A stretch of DNA of 64,000 bases from Brugia malayi. Taxonomy: Eukaryota; Nematoda; Chromadorea; Rhabditida; Onchocercidae. The number at the start of each line of letters is the position of its first letter. Position 1 is the stretch's first letter. A program made the translations under genes and the position numbers. The notes under the pieces are model-generated. The model had not been told where the DNA came from, ran no database searches, and saw only the letters and a list, made by a program, of their open reading frames with translations. Of this stretch, positions 17,000-29,437 are shown in pieces. The DNA is taken from positions 12,358,501 through 12,422,500 of the forward strand of contig NW_025062476.1 of NCBI RefSeq assembly GCF_000002995.4. Reading direction: 5' to 3'.

Positions 17000-19900
17000 C
17001 AGCTAGTTCAAATTTCCGTTTTCATTCATTGTAAATTTTGGTAAAATTAGGAATGTTTTGCAGTTTTTAAGAGGTGCAATTTTTTGCAATTGCTACCGAA
17101 GAACATCAATTATAATTACACAATTTATCCGGATTAGCAAACCGGATGCGGTAACAATTAAAATTATAGTAAATCCGGAAAAAAAGAGGATAATATTTAA
17201 ACATTATTATTTGTTATAATCACAAAAGCCAAAGAGTGATTAAGAAGTGTGTGTGTGTGTGTGTGTCTTTTATGTTTTTATTTTTATTTAATTTTTTTAA
17301 AATTTTATTGTTTTTGAATTTTCTTTGAAAATTTAAATTTTTTTAAAAATTTTTAAAGAATATACAAATTTATTAGTAATAAATAAAATAATTGACACAA
17401 AAAAAAAAAAAAAAATTGATTAAAATAGTTGACAACAAAAAAAAAAAAATTTGATTGATACTTTGGATTATTATTCAATCATTCAGTTATTATCAAGAAT
17501 ATCCAATCATTTGATTCAATGTGACATTGTTGCTGATTAACAGTGATTACTGTAGATTGATTGTCACAGTCAAATATTTATCATCAATTAACTCATTGTA
17601 CACATATATATTTATGAACTGATAAAATACTGATAAAAATTATAAATTTCTCCGATAAATATTTTAGTTAATTTTAAAAAATTAAAAAAAAAAAAAAAAA
17701 CAGTGCTATTAATAATTGTTAACTTAAAAGTATGATTAATCTTTCGATTAATAAATTTTTACATACAATTAATTGAGTAAATATATATATTTGAGGAGAA
17801 TAATAAATATATAATCGTTATACCAGTTATTATCAATTATTGAATTTATCATCTTTCATTAGAATTTACTTTTCACATCAAAATTCAATATCATTGATAA
17901 GTAAATAATTTTGAAATTTAATTCAGAATAGCAAAATATTATGGACTAATGTTGAATGAAATAAGATTAATAATTAAAAATTTATAAAAGCAATTTACTA
18001 TGCTTTTAATATCGAAAATTCATCAATTATTTTGGCTAAAAAAAAAAAAAAAAATATTATTTACTTTCGTATAGGTTCCAGTACTTGATTTCCTGATTAC
18101 AATGAAATTTTCTGAATAACCTGTTCAAATATTTTATTTTCGATATGAGAGAGAGAGAGAGAAAGAGAAAGAGAAAGAGAAATTAAATAATACTAAAGTA
18201 GTAATAAAATTAAGCATTAATAAATAATAATTAATAACAAATGATGATAATAGATTAAATAAAAATGAAATTAATAAATTGAATAAGAAATAATAATAAT
18301 AGTAATATTAAAAGAAAATTTTATGATATCTTCTGAATGAAGAAAAGAAACAAATCTTCCATTTGACAATTCATACCTTACTTTATTAATTTGTTTGTAT
18401 TACTATTCAGATTACTAATACTTTAGTACAATTATTTGTAGATTTAAAATATCAGTATCGAATCATTATATTAGTAATATAATAGTTTTCTTTTTATTTT
18501 TTTTTTTGAAATTTTTGAAAAACTAAATTGGAAAAAATTGTAAGTAATCAAATGCTATTGCTAATATAAGGTAATATATGACAGATAGGTGACAAATTAT
18601 TATTAGCAGAAAAAAAAAATGATTAATAAATTCAATAAATTGGTTGGTGAAATTTGTTTCTAAAAAAAAAAATTTAAGTGAAAAGTTTGTTTAAATGTTG
18701 AATATGATGAAAGAATAATTTATTAGATAAAATATTTTCATTAAATTATAAAAATATTAGTTAACTAAAAAATAATTAAACACAGCTGAAATATTGATTA
18801 AAATATAATTTTAAAAAAATATTAATTAAAAAAAAAAATATTTGTAGAAAATTGTACATTCTGTTAACATTTCCATATGTGATAGCACTAATAAATTATA
18901 CTGAATTATCAAACATCACAAATAAAAAGAAAAAAAAAAGTAAATTCATTCATTACTAATAAATTTGAAATCAAAATAAAAAAATAAAAAAAAGCTGAAA
19001 ATGATAAAAGATAAAACGTGAAAGAACAAAAGAAACAATTTTATAGAAATTTTGAAAAATTAATTGTTTATGAAAAATCAATTTTTTAATTTCAATAGGA
19101 AATTTCAAAAGAAAAAAATTATTTAGCTAATTTTTCTTAATAATGCTTTAATAAAAATTTTAATTCTAATAAAATTTAAGAAAATAGATTCAGATTTGAC
19201 CTTTGACATCGTATATATATATATATATACATGCATTAGCCATGTAGAATTGTATTATTCATTAACAAATTTCATCTAGTAACTTTTAATAAAACAAAAC
19301 TCAAATGTATTTTTTTCTTTTCCTTATGATTTCCACAATTTAATTCATATATAAAAATTCATACATAAATACTAAATTTGAATTCAATAAATTAAAAAAG
19401 TTTCCATTCATCGTATTTGTCACATTAGTGTGGTACAAGAAAAAAAAAAAGAGGAAAACTGACACTAGAAATTTCATCTATAAAATTTCATAAATTTGTT
19501 TGTTGCAAAATAATTTTTTTAAAAAAAAAATAAGCGATAAAGCCTTATTGATAACATTATCATAAATTGTTTGAAAAATTTTTTTAAGAAAATTAATTAT
19601 TATAAAATTAGTATAAAAGGGAAAAAAGACATTAATTCCCGCTGCTTAAAGAGATCAATATTTCATTCTTGGAAAGACTAATAAAGATTAATTCTCGATT
19701 GCTGATAATATTGATAGATTAATTCTCGACTGCTAATAATATTGATAAATCAATTCTCGATTGCTGATAATGTTGATATTTTATTCTAATAAAGATTATT
19801 TCCCAATTATTTGTTATTTACCAATAATTCCATCCGTTCATCCTTTTTTTTTTTTCCTTTTCTGTAGAAGCATTATGGATTAATTTTACGCTTGGACGAA

Positions 19901-20100
19901 TTATACAATTTCTTTATTTCATTGAGAAAAATTTCATCAAACAAAAATATCAGACTGATCTTTATCACCTCTAACTTTATCCTTATCATATATCATTGTT
20001 CATATTATCACTATACCAGTTATTAATTCATAACTTACTTACTTTTACTTTACTCTCACTTGTTTACTACTTTAGTTGACACACAATAGTCATCCATCCA
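17000..20100. other. Intergenic, no gene seen
   Basis: AT-rich sequence with short microsatellites: a TG run at 17250-17265, GA/GAAA at 18150-18185, TA at 19211-19230, and a three-copy 31-bp repeat at 19690-19785. CCGGAT/CCGGTT motifs near 16955-17180 are slightly GC-enriched and may belong to the 5' side of the minus-strand locus. No coding signal was seen. Confidence 0.5.
19690..19785. repeat. 31-bp tandem repeat, three copies
   Basis: ATTCTCGATTGCTGATAATA-type units start at 19691, 19722 and 19753 with a few substitutions. A more diverged copy (ATTCCCGCTGCTTAAAG) lies upstream near 19635. Confidence 0.75.
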
Positions 20101-20107
20101 TTAATGT

Positions 20108-20290
20108 CCCCCCCCCCCCCCCCCTATTATTTACTTATTTTCGTACTGTGCATGCCACATTTATTATGTGCGTATGTGTATGTGTATGTTTGTATGTCTA
20201 TCACTCTGCCTACATATGTATACATATGTGTATGTATGTATGTGTGTATGCGTGTGTATGTATGTTTATGTATGTTATATATACATATGA
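20108..20290. repeat. 17-bp poly-C followed by TATG/TGTG microsatellite
   Basis: Seventeen consecutive C residues (20108-20124) are followed, after about 35 bp, by a degenerate TATG/TGTG array (20165-20290). Long C runs are exceptional in this window. Open frames here on both strands (YVCVCM and HTYIH types) are products of the repeat. Confidence 0.9.
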
Positions 20291-20337
20291 AATTGATGTT
20301 AGATGATTTAATGTATGAATCAATCAATAAATCGATA

Positions 20338-20440
20338 TGAAACGAGCGATATCGCTCGTTTCAATATGCCCCGCCCCTCCGATATATAATGTATTATGTA
20401 AATTTGCAATTGGATGAAAAGTGAAAAAGGTATAAAAGCG
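20338..20440 (+). promoter_or_regulatory. Core-promoter-like block: 26-bp palindrome, GC box, TATA box
   Basis: In order: a perfect 26-bp palindrome at 20338-20363 (half-site TGAAACGAGCGAT), a GC box CCCCGCCCC at 20369-20377, and TATAAAAG at 20431-20438 followed by a GC-rich stretch. The motif CGAGCGA or its complement recurs at about 20678, 20715 and 20745. Nothing else in the window has this composition. It precedes the small basic-protein gene at 21438 by about 1 kb and is the best candidate for its promoter, though a different or non-coding transcript could start here. Confidence 0.5.
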
Positions 20441-20563
20441 CTTCGCAATCGCACATAATTGAAATATTAGTGGCGGTGCTGGTAGTACTACTACTACTAT
20501 TACTAGTTACTACTGCTACAGCTACAGCTACTCGTAGTTATGCTTCTGTTAGGGTATGAACTG

Positions 20564-20653
20564 ATGGTGGCGTTGTTGTCGTTGTTGTTGTTGTTGTTGT
20601 TGTTGTTATTGTTGTTTGCGTTATCGTCGTCCGTCATCAGCGTTATTGGTTAG
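20564..20653 (+). other. Short Leu-rich open frame downstream of the TATA box
   Basis: ATG at 20564 opens 29 codons, MVALLS followed by a run of leucines from a (TTG)n tract and FALSSSVISVIG, then TAG. It begins about 125 bp past the TATA box. It resembles a signal peptide and could be an upstream ORF or a first exon (a GTTAGG donor-like sequence overlaps the stop), but the leucine run is a plain consequence of the TTG repeat. Coding status is unproven. Confidence 0.2.
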
Positions 20654-21437
20654 GGAAAGTAGTATACTGGTTCGCTCACTCGCTCGCGTAATTATCTGTC
20701 CGCGCCCTCACTTACTCGCTCGCTTGCCATTATGCCCATCAGAACGAGCGAGTAGTAAAACCTTCTAACATTTTGTCTCCATCTATCGTTAATTTGAAAA
20801 TTTTCAAACTAAACAATCTTTTCATCGTATTTCTCCCCTTCTCCATGCAATATTTATATTATTTTGTTATATTCTATTAGTAAATATGTCTTCGCATTCT
20901 TCCGCTTCTTTTTTCCGCTGCTCTTTTCCGCTTTCTCTGTTTATTTCTTTGCGGATCTATTCCGCATTCCCTTCTTATTTCCCTTCGCTTCTTGTTATCA
21001 TTTTCTAATTATTTAGCAATCGTATATATATATGTATGTATGTATTCCTTCTCTTACTCACATCAGTAGTAACGCATAGTATTGTTAGTTTTGTTATGTG
21101 CGTAAAAACTATTGATTGTATCATATTTGAATGATAATATGAAACGATGATAATTAGCTTTGAAATTTTGTTTTAGAATTTTGCAACTTAATTTGCTTAT
21201 CAGATAATATAAAGATAACGAAGATAATAGAATGAGGAAATGATTATTTTAAATATAAGTTTCATCTTTTTTATTCATATGTTTGTGTACATATATATTT
21301 GATTACATTTATTCACGTAAAATTATGTGATAATATTTTCTTATTTTACGTTTGATTATGAAAATTACTATTTGTTAGAGAGAAAGAAGAATGAAATTTT
21401 AATTTTTAAGAAATACATTGAATTACGCAAGCAAAAA

Positions 21438-21681
21438 ATGGCATTGAAACGAGCTACTGGTAACGTGAAAACTTCCTCACCAAAAAAGCCACGAGCACGT
21501 AAAAGCGCTGTAAGTTTTATTTGATAATTTATGTTAATAGAATAATTATTAACTTAAAATATGTATTTCAAAATTAATGATAATGTTATAGCCAAGTGGT
21601 ACAAAGAAAACAGCAAATAAACGAAAGAAGAATGTTAAGAAAAGTGGCGCAAAGAGAACAAAGAAACAAATGAAGAAATAA
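21438..21681 (+). CDS. 53-aa lysine/arginine-rich nuclear-type basic protein
   Basis: Two exons, 21438-21509 and 21592-21681, joined in phase 0 across an 82-bp intron (GTAAGT...TTATAG). The product starts MALKRATGNVKTSSPKKPRA and ends KRTKKQMKK. Nearly half the residues are K or R, and there is no hydrophobic core. SPKK and KKPRARK are DNA-minor-groove-binding or nuclear-localisation-type motifs, so a chromatin-associated role (histone-tail-like or sperm-chromatin-like) is the most natural inference; I cannot assign a family. An acceptor-like ATTTTTAAG at 21402-21410 lies 27 nt before the ATG. The frame is open further upstream to about 21327, but that part is AT-driven and unlike the basic protein. 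AATAAA at 22044 may end the transcript. Confidence 0.7.
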
Positions 21682-23194
21682 AACAAATATTGAAATTACT
21701 AGAAGAAGAGGAAGAAGAAATAATCTTTCGTACTACATTTATGCTACACCTTCTTCACTTTAATTTTTTTTTTTTTTTTGATAAGAGAAATTTTTTAAAC
21801 TCTTTATCACTCCCGTTTCCCGGTGATGATAAATTCATCCATTCATTTACAATCTGATTAGTACTGTTTACTCCTTTTAATTCCGACTTTATCCTCTCTC
21901 CCTCTCCCTCCCTCTCTCTCCCTCTCTCTCCCTCTCTCTCTAATCGAAAAATAAAATTTCACCTTATGCTTTAATATGTTTTTGTCCCTTTTTCTTTTCT
22001 TTTTTTACGCATTTGTAACGAAATTACTTTGCTTTTCCATTATAATAAATGAATTAACAGAAAAAGAAAAATATAAATGAAGAAAAATTCAATTTTTTTT
22101 TTTTTTGCTTTACTTTTTTACAAATGAGAAATGCTAATAATTTTTTTTTTTTGAAATTATTATCAAAGTAAAATGATATTAAAAATTAGCAAATAATGAT
22201 TTATCTTTTTGAAAAATAGTTTAGCTTTATGGCAAGCAAATGTTTATAATAATTTCAAAAAAAATTAAATCAAAAAAAAAAAGGTTAAAAATGAAAATCA
22301 TTCATTGATCATTAATATGATAAAATTGTTGAGAGAATACTACTAAATTGAACATAAAAAATTAATAGGAAGAGCCTTTTTCCAATTATGCTTTCTCCTT
22401 TTCCATTTTTTTTTTTTTTTTTTTTTTTGTCAAATGTCTGTTTTCTTGTATAAAACAAATTAATTTTGATCAATGCATAGATATTTTCAGTGTTTGAAAT
22501 TTTATTTCTGATCTCTCCAGTAGAGGTTTTCATTCACAGCCCTTCAAAAAAAAAAAAAAAAAAAAAAACTTTAATGGTTACAAATTTACAAAACAAGTTG
22601 AATTTTCATTTTTCTTCGATTATTTGTAAACATTTTCAATTTTTGTACGTATTTTAATAGACATTAAATTTTTTTCATATGTGTAATTTGTATCAATTTA
22701 ACATGCAGAAATTGTAATTTCGTGTGATATATATTTTTTTTTTTTGCAAATAATCATTTCAAGTTGACAATTTTTCGATGTTTACTACCATAGCATATAG
22801 CATAGTTTGAAAATTTTGTCAACAAAAGAAAAATAAATATATTTTGAAAGTGGTGAAAAAGTTTTGGGAGGTTTTTAATTAGCAAAAAAAAATATTAATA
22901 GCTAAAAGATAAAGATTAGAATGAAATGTAGCAAGACTTTATTAATTAATTTAACAACAATTAAAAAAATTTTTTTTTTTGAAAAGTTAAAGGAAGAAAT
23001 TGATGAGTGTATTTGAATAAGCAATAATATTATAGTATTTATCAAATAATATAAATACAAATTAAAGGTACTCTAAATTTATCAATCATTCGAGAGTAAT
23101 ATTATTACTCATTGCAATTTTTCATATATTTTCAGTGAAATTTTTAATAAAAAGAAAAGGAAAGAAGAAAAAGTGAAATTTTTCTATAATCATA

Positions 23195-23310
23195 ATAATA
23201 ATCAAGATGTTTTATTTCACAAATGTAATAATCAAGATATTAATAATCAAGATGTTAATAATCAAGATGTTTTAATCTATACAATCTATAATAATCAAGA
23301 TGTTTTGTTT
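23195..23310. repeat. 15-bp TAATAATCAAGATGT repeat cluster
   Basis: At least five copies of TAATAATCAAGATGT or a close variant occur, some adjacent and some separated by TTTATTTCACAAATG-type spacers that also recur. The frame reads NNQDV repeatedly but has no start context, and the repeat explains it. Confidence 0.8.
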
Positions 23311-23919
23311 CACAAATGGTTTGTTTTTTTTCTTTTTTTAAATGGTAATATCTGAGATGACAGAATTGTGATTGATGTGAAAGAGGGAGGCAGAGAGAGA
23401 ATGAATGACACTTGTCAATGAAACAAGAGACAAGGAAGGTCATGACCTTTTGATCATTATTGTCTAACAAATACACAGTGTGACATTTTCGCCTTTTTCA
23501 ATGGGTAAATTAAAAAAGCATTAGCACAGAATTTGTTTTAGTCCTATTGTTCTTTTGTTTTTGATAGCAATTTTGTTCTTTTTTTCTCATCTGAACATCC
23601 AATATTGCAGCAATTCTGAAGAGTAATAATCTTGAATTAACAGTAAAAATCGTATAAAAAATAATTCAGCAAAAGTCCGACTTACTATATTTGAAAAAAG
23701 GAAATGTTCTAAAAATCATAATTGTTGATAATTCATAAAAGAATTTTGTTAATTTTAATTATTCTCATAAATTCAGATATTTATTCAATGACAAATCTAG
23801 AATTAAAATGAAAATGAGAAAAGTTTAGATTTGAATCTTATAATGTAACAGAGGGCAAACAAGTTTTATATTATTTTTCTCTTATTATTTATAATAAGAA
23901 ATCATTTCAACTCTACTTT

Positions 23920-23944
23920 TTATTATTATTATTATTTATTATTA

Positions 23945-23997
<53 letters not shown>

Positions 23998-24029
23998 TAC
24001 TATTATTATTATTATTATTATTATTATTC
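23920..24029. repeat. (ATT)n microsatellite
   Basis: Long ATT triplet tract with a few ACT interruptions. Confidence 0.9.
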
Positions 24030-25414
24030 TAAAACAAATTTCTGTTATAGTCAGAAAAAGCATCCGTTTATATAATCTTATGCACATATTATCAGCTAAT
24101 AACTTGGTTAATATTAATTAATATCTGATAAGGCACTTAAATTTTTAAGCAAATTATTTGCTAAATAAAAATACATTAAATAATTAATCATTGTAATGTA
24201 GATCGTGTTAAATCTAATCGAAATAATTGTATTATTTCAATACTTCAAATATTTTAATTGTGCTATTCGAGAGTTTAAATGATAAATATTTATTTCAATT
24301 GAAATATTTTATATATTGTCAAAAATATATTTTATATATTCTCAAAAAATATATGTATATTTATCAAAAATTAGCTAATTTAACCAATCTTATCACGATA
24401 TATTACTTCAATATTATAGAAAAACAAATATTGAATGTATCAAATGAATGAAATGCTTAAATTAATATATTTAAATTCACATTTAACTAAGCATAAAATT
24501 ATCAATGAATGAATGATGAACAGATGTCATCGTATTGCTTTTGATTACACTTTTATAAATTCAATTGCACAGCAAATGATAATTAACATTAACCAATATT
24601 CATAATAATAGTAATAATAATAGCAATAATTTAATGAATTATTGGCTTTTCTTTTTTTCTTTTTTTTTAACTAAAAATCACTTTTTGCAAAAAATTCATA
24701 AATAAATGAAAATATTTTAAATGAAAATATTCAAATTAAAAAAATTATGAAAAAAAATAAAAAAATAAAAAGAAAAAAACGAAAAAATATTATTTTAAAT
24801 TAGTGTTGCTTTAAAATTAGTTTAAAATTTTTGTAAAAACATAATAAAAAAAAAACAAAAAATAGAAAAAAAAATTGCATTTAAAATTTTATAGATTTTT
24901 TTTTTTGCTTTTATTCCAATACAAACTATTTGCAATTTGATTAATTAAAAAATACTCATTCATTAATTAATGATGATACGATTGAAATTTCAAATTTTTA
25001 AAATTTAATAAATGTATTTGTTGGGTCCTTTACAGATAATAAATTTTCATTCTTTTCTACACTTCTATTTCACTTTTCTACTCCATCCCTTCCACTGTTT
25101 ATCAATTCATATTTGTTTTTGTATTTGTCATCAGTTGAATAAATCAACTGTCATCCATTAGTGTTATTTTCCATTTTGAGATGAATGAGCAGTTAAATTA
25201 TTAAAAGGCGTAGTACGGTAGAGTTGTTTATTATACTTTTTAAACAAATATTCATTAAACTATCAAAATAACAAATTGTTGGAAATTTTTTGAAAAATTA
25301 TTTTTTTTTTTTCGATTTTCTTCTTTGTTATAACTCATTTTATCATTATTTTATTTCTCACTTACAAAAAAGAAACAAAAATTTTAATTAAAATCAGAAA
25401 TTATTAGTCAATAT

Positions 25415-26124
25415 ACTTAGAAAAGAGTAAATATTGATTTAAATCATAAATGATTAATCAATATATATATATAAGTTAAGTTATATATTTCATTTCGAAT
25501 TTTAAATTTGAAAAGAAATTGATGTAATTCTGCAAGCAGTGAATGCAATTGCATGTTTCAAAAGAGATAATGCTAAGTATAATTTCTTACTTATCGTTTG
25601 CCAATGAGTAAGTATACCTGTCTGCATGTCACCTGGCTAATGAATACCTGTCACAGGTATATTGGTAGCATATAGCACATATAAATAAAATTCAATGATA
25701 AATTTTTATTTCCTCAGCAAACTAACTTATAATGCATAACAAAAGCTAAAAATGTGTCAAAATTATTTGCAAAAATTAATTTTCGTCTGTTAAATTTCAA
25801 ATATGTCATTGAATACTGTTTCTGTGTGCAATTTAAATCACAAATAAATTTCACTCATTTGCTTGCAGATTGCAGAATTGTAAATGCACGATGCATGCAT
25901 GCATGCATCAATCAATGATATTTCATTTATCTCTTAGTCTACTTCTATCCTAAAAAAATTGTAAATTGCAATAAATCTAAAGTAATTCATTACTACCTTA
26001 AGAAATAATTTGAACTGCTGAAAAAGAAAAAGAAAAAAAGGATTAGAAATTATATTACACTTTTGATACCATCCAAAATTTGGCTTTAAAAATTAGCCTA
26101 GTATAATCAATGAATTTAGGCTCA
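25415..26124 (+). repeat. Left arm of the long inverted repeat
   Basis: Begins ACTTAGAAAAGAGTAAATATT and ends AATGAATTTAGGCTCA. It matches 29438-30133 in reverse complement. No coding frame was seen. Confidence 0.9.
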
Positions 26125-26162
26125 GTAAAAGTGTTTACATATTTTTTTTCTGAGCCTAAATT
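26113..26162. repeat. Short hairpin at the inner edge of the left arm
   Basis: AATTTAGGCTCA (26113-26124) and its perfect complement TGAGCCTAAATT (26151-26162) flank a 26-nt spacer. The stem is the last 12 bases of the inverted-repeat arm, so the arm terminus occurs a third time here. Confidence 0.75.
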
Positions 26163-26425
26163 TACAGCCAACTAATAGTAACGAATATTAATTATCACAA
26201 ATCATCGATGTTTATTACAAATTATTGTTGCATCAATCAAAAAAACAATGATAGATAATGTTGTGAAGTCTGTAAAATACATCAAAAATTGAAACTTAAC
26301 AAAATGAAAATATTTTCATCAAATGATAAATTTAATAAGCGATTGGTTGGTTAGATATTGTGCTGTGATTTTTGCTGTACACATTTTACCATTTCAAAAT
26401 TCACTTCAGATGTTTGTTTCGTTTC

Positions 26426-26692
26426 CAAATGGTATTTTAAAATTGAAATTTAAACTTCATTTTATTTTAGCAACTTTTTAAAGCAACTTCTATTTGAGTA
26501 ACTTTAAACTTTTTAAAAATTTCTTTTTTTCCCATTTGTTTATCCATTTTTTGCAATGATTTGGCTTATTTACAAATAGATTTGTTGTTCGATTGCTATT
26601 TGATATTTGGCATTGCATTTTTCAAATGCACTTCAAAGGTTGGATATCATTTTCAAATGGTATTTTAAAATTCAAATTTAAATTTCAATTTA
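26426..26692. repeat. Local direct duplication inside the inverted-repeat centre
   Basis: CAAATGGTATTTTAAAATT followed by related AAATTTAAA sequence occurs near 26428 and again near 26656, with partly similar preceding sequence (CACTTCAGATG and CACTTCAAAGG). Spacing is about 228 bp. Confidence 0.6.
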
Positions 26693-27884
26693 GATGAGTA
26701 ATTTCACGTATTTTTTTGTTACAAAATGCATTTTATTAAAATGTAGCAGAAAAAAAAGGGTTTTAAAGAAAATTAAATAAATTTCGCTATAAAAAAATAA
26801 AAGTAAGCAAAGTCACCTACATATTATTACTTTTAACAATAATTTTTACTTATTAGAAATTGAAAGTAATAAGTGAAATACATTAGTGACGAAATTTAAA
26901 TTTTATTAAATTTTATATTGAAATAAATTATTGTTTCATTTTGTTCTTTTTGTAATGGAAGAATCGCTTTTGGACTGGAATGTTAGTACAGTGAAAATAT
27001 TTTAAAGAAATTAAATTTTAAATTAAATTTATATTTTAATTAGATTAAAAGTAATCGACGATAGAAGAATTTTTGTTTTAGAATTTTGAGAAAAAAGTGA
27101 AAAAGAATAGAATAATGATTTCAAGTTTTTTCAAAGAAAAAGTTACAAATTCATATAAATATAAAAAGAGAGAAAAAACGAATAAAAAAGAAAATGGAAA
27201 AAAGAAAAAGGAAAGTGGAGTAACTTTTTGATTACAATTAATCTTATTTTGAATTTTAAATTTTCAAAATTCAAAAGATAATTTTGGTTCATTTTCTTTT
27301 TTTTTTGTTTTGTTTTTATCAATTCCAATTTTTGATAAAAAATTCAAGAAATATTTTCTTTTTTTTTTTCTGCTCGAAATTTATGCATTTCAAAAAATGA
27401 GCATAAATTGATAAATTTTACGAAATATAACTATAAATTTGCATTTAAATTGATTAATTAAAAATGGAGTACAATTAATTAATTAGAAAATGAAAAAAAT
27501 TGATTAGATATTATTTTTTTTTTTTTTTAAAAAAAAGTGATTTTCAGGTGAATTGTTACGTTAATTTATACTTAGAAAATATTTTATTAGTAAACAATAG
27601 AAATTTATTACTTTTCTTCTCGATTCATCTGTTGTTTACAAATTTTGTTATTAGTGCAAAATGAAAGAGCAAATTTTAGAAGTAAATTTCTTTCTTTTTA
27701 AATTCGAATGAAACACTGAAAAAAATAGTTTTTTTTTTTTTTTTTGAAATATCTTATTAACACATTGCAACTATTTATAAAATTGTTTAAATTTTTTCAT
27801 TGAAAAACAGTTTTCGTTTCATTTAACATTCAGTAAAAATTATTAATAAATTGCATAAGTAAATTGAGTTTTGCTATTGGTAAG

Positions 27885-28130
<246 letters not shown>

Positions 28131-29437
28131 AAGATATATCGTCCCATAAAATCTCTTCAAGCGAAGTGATTTTCAATTTTTTTATTTGCTAAGAATTAAG
28201 TAAAAATTTGAAATTGCATTTGATAAAAATACATTTAAATTATTATTAAATTATTTATTAAAGCAAAAAAAAATTTTTTTCTTCTTTTTTTCATTTTAAG
28301 ATTTCAATTTTTACCAAATATCAATTGTCTTTTATAAATTTTTTTCAATGTTATTATCATCAAAATGATATAAAGCTAAAATTTAATGTATTATTATTGA
28401 ACAAATGAAATAATTAATTAACAGTTCTAAATTAAATTAAAAAAATTTTTTAATTCAATATATTTTATATATAATTTCATTTACGTTCTCTTCCATTTTT
28501 GTTTTATTAAAAAAAAAAAAAAAAAAAAAAATGGAAAGCATTTCTCGATTTTAATGATAAGCACCATATTTAAATTATTCGTTGAATTTTATAAGAAAAT
28601 AAAACAAAGAAAAAAAATTTCTTTCATCAGTTTGGTTGAATTGGTATACAAAATGTTTCAAATAAAATAAATACTTTAAATTTTCAATAAAATGAAAAAT
28701 AATCATTAATCAATCAAAATTAACATATGCTTCATTACTTTTACTGAAATTGTATAAATTGTAAAATTCAGACTTATATTTTAATTTTAAGCTAAACCAT
28801 CGTTGTCGAAATTGTTATCTTTTCTTTTTTTTTTTTTTTTTTATTCATCACAACGAAATGTTATATTTGCCGATTTTTGTTTTTTAATTTTTAAATTTTA
28901 ACTTAAAAATACAGCAAAAAAGTTTTGATTACACTTCAATTTTCTCTCCCTTTTTTTTCTTTTTTTTTTTAAATAAAAACAAAGATTTTTGATATGCAGT
29001 ATAAAATAGTTAATTAATTATTATTATTATAAAAGAATAAATATAAAAAAATAACGTTAATTATTATAAGAGAATAAATTTTCATAAAATAATTTTGGCA
29101 GAGTTAATGAGTTATTTAAATGTTTGCATGGAAGTATTTTTATTCAATTGTGGGAAATTACTAAATTGTTTGATTCATGCTCGTTAGGCATATAAAAATG
29201 AAATTTGGAAATGCTTGAGAAAAGATTAGTCTTTTTTTTGAAATGAAATCAAAGTTTTTTATTTTTAAAATTTGATAGCATATCAGTTCTTTTAATTAAA
29301 ATACATAAAAGTATTAAACAGAATGACTAGTATATGTAAGTATTAATTTCCATTTAAAATTTTAAATTATTACTTCAATCGATTATTACAGCATCTTTGC
29401 TATAATTTATGTGCCATTTTGATCTCGAATCTATTTT

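Larger units (their letters stand above)
21690..25410. other. Intergenic, no gene seen
   Basis: AT-rich desert. It contains a CT-rich stretch (21895-21940), a cluster of TAATAATCAAGATGT units (23195-23310), and an ATT microsatellite (about 23920-24029). Open frames at 22312-22533 (-), 23173-23476 and 24227-24451 show only compositional or repeat-derived peptides. Confidence 0.55.

Noticed and set aside
20076..20340. Three overlapping frames on both strands with YVCVCM or HTYIH repeats
   Set aside because: Produced by the TATG/TGTG microsatellite.
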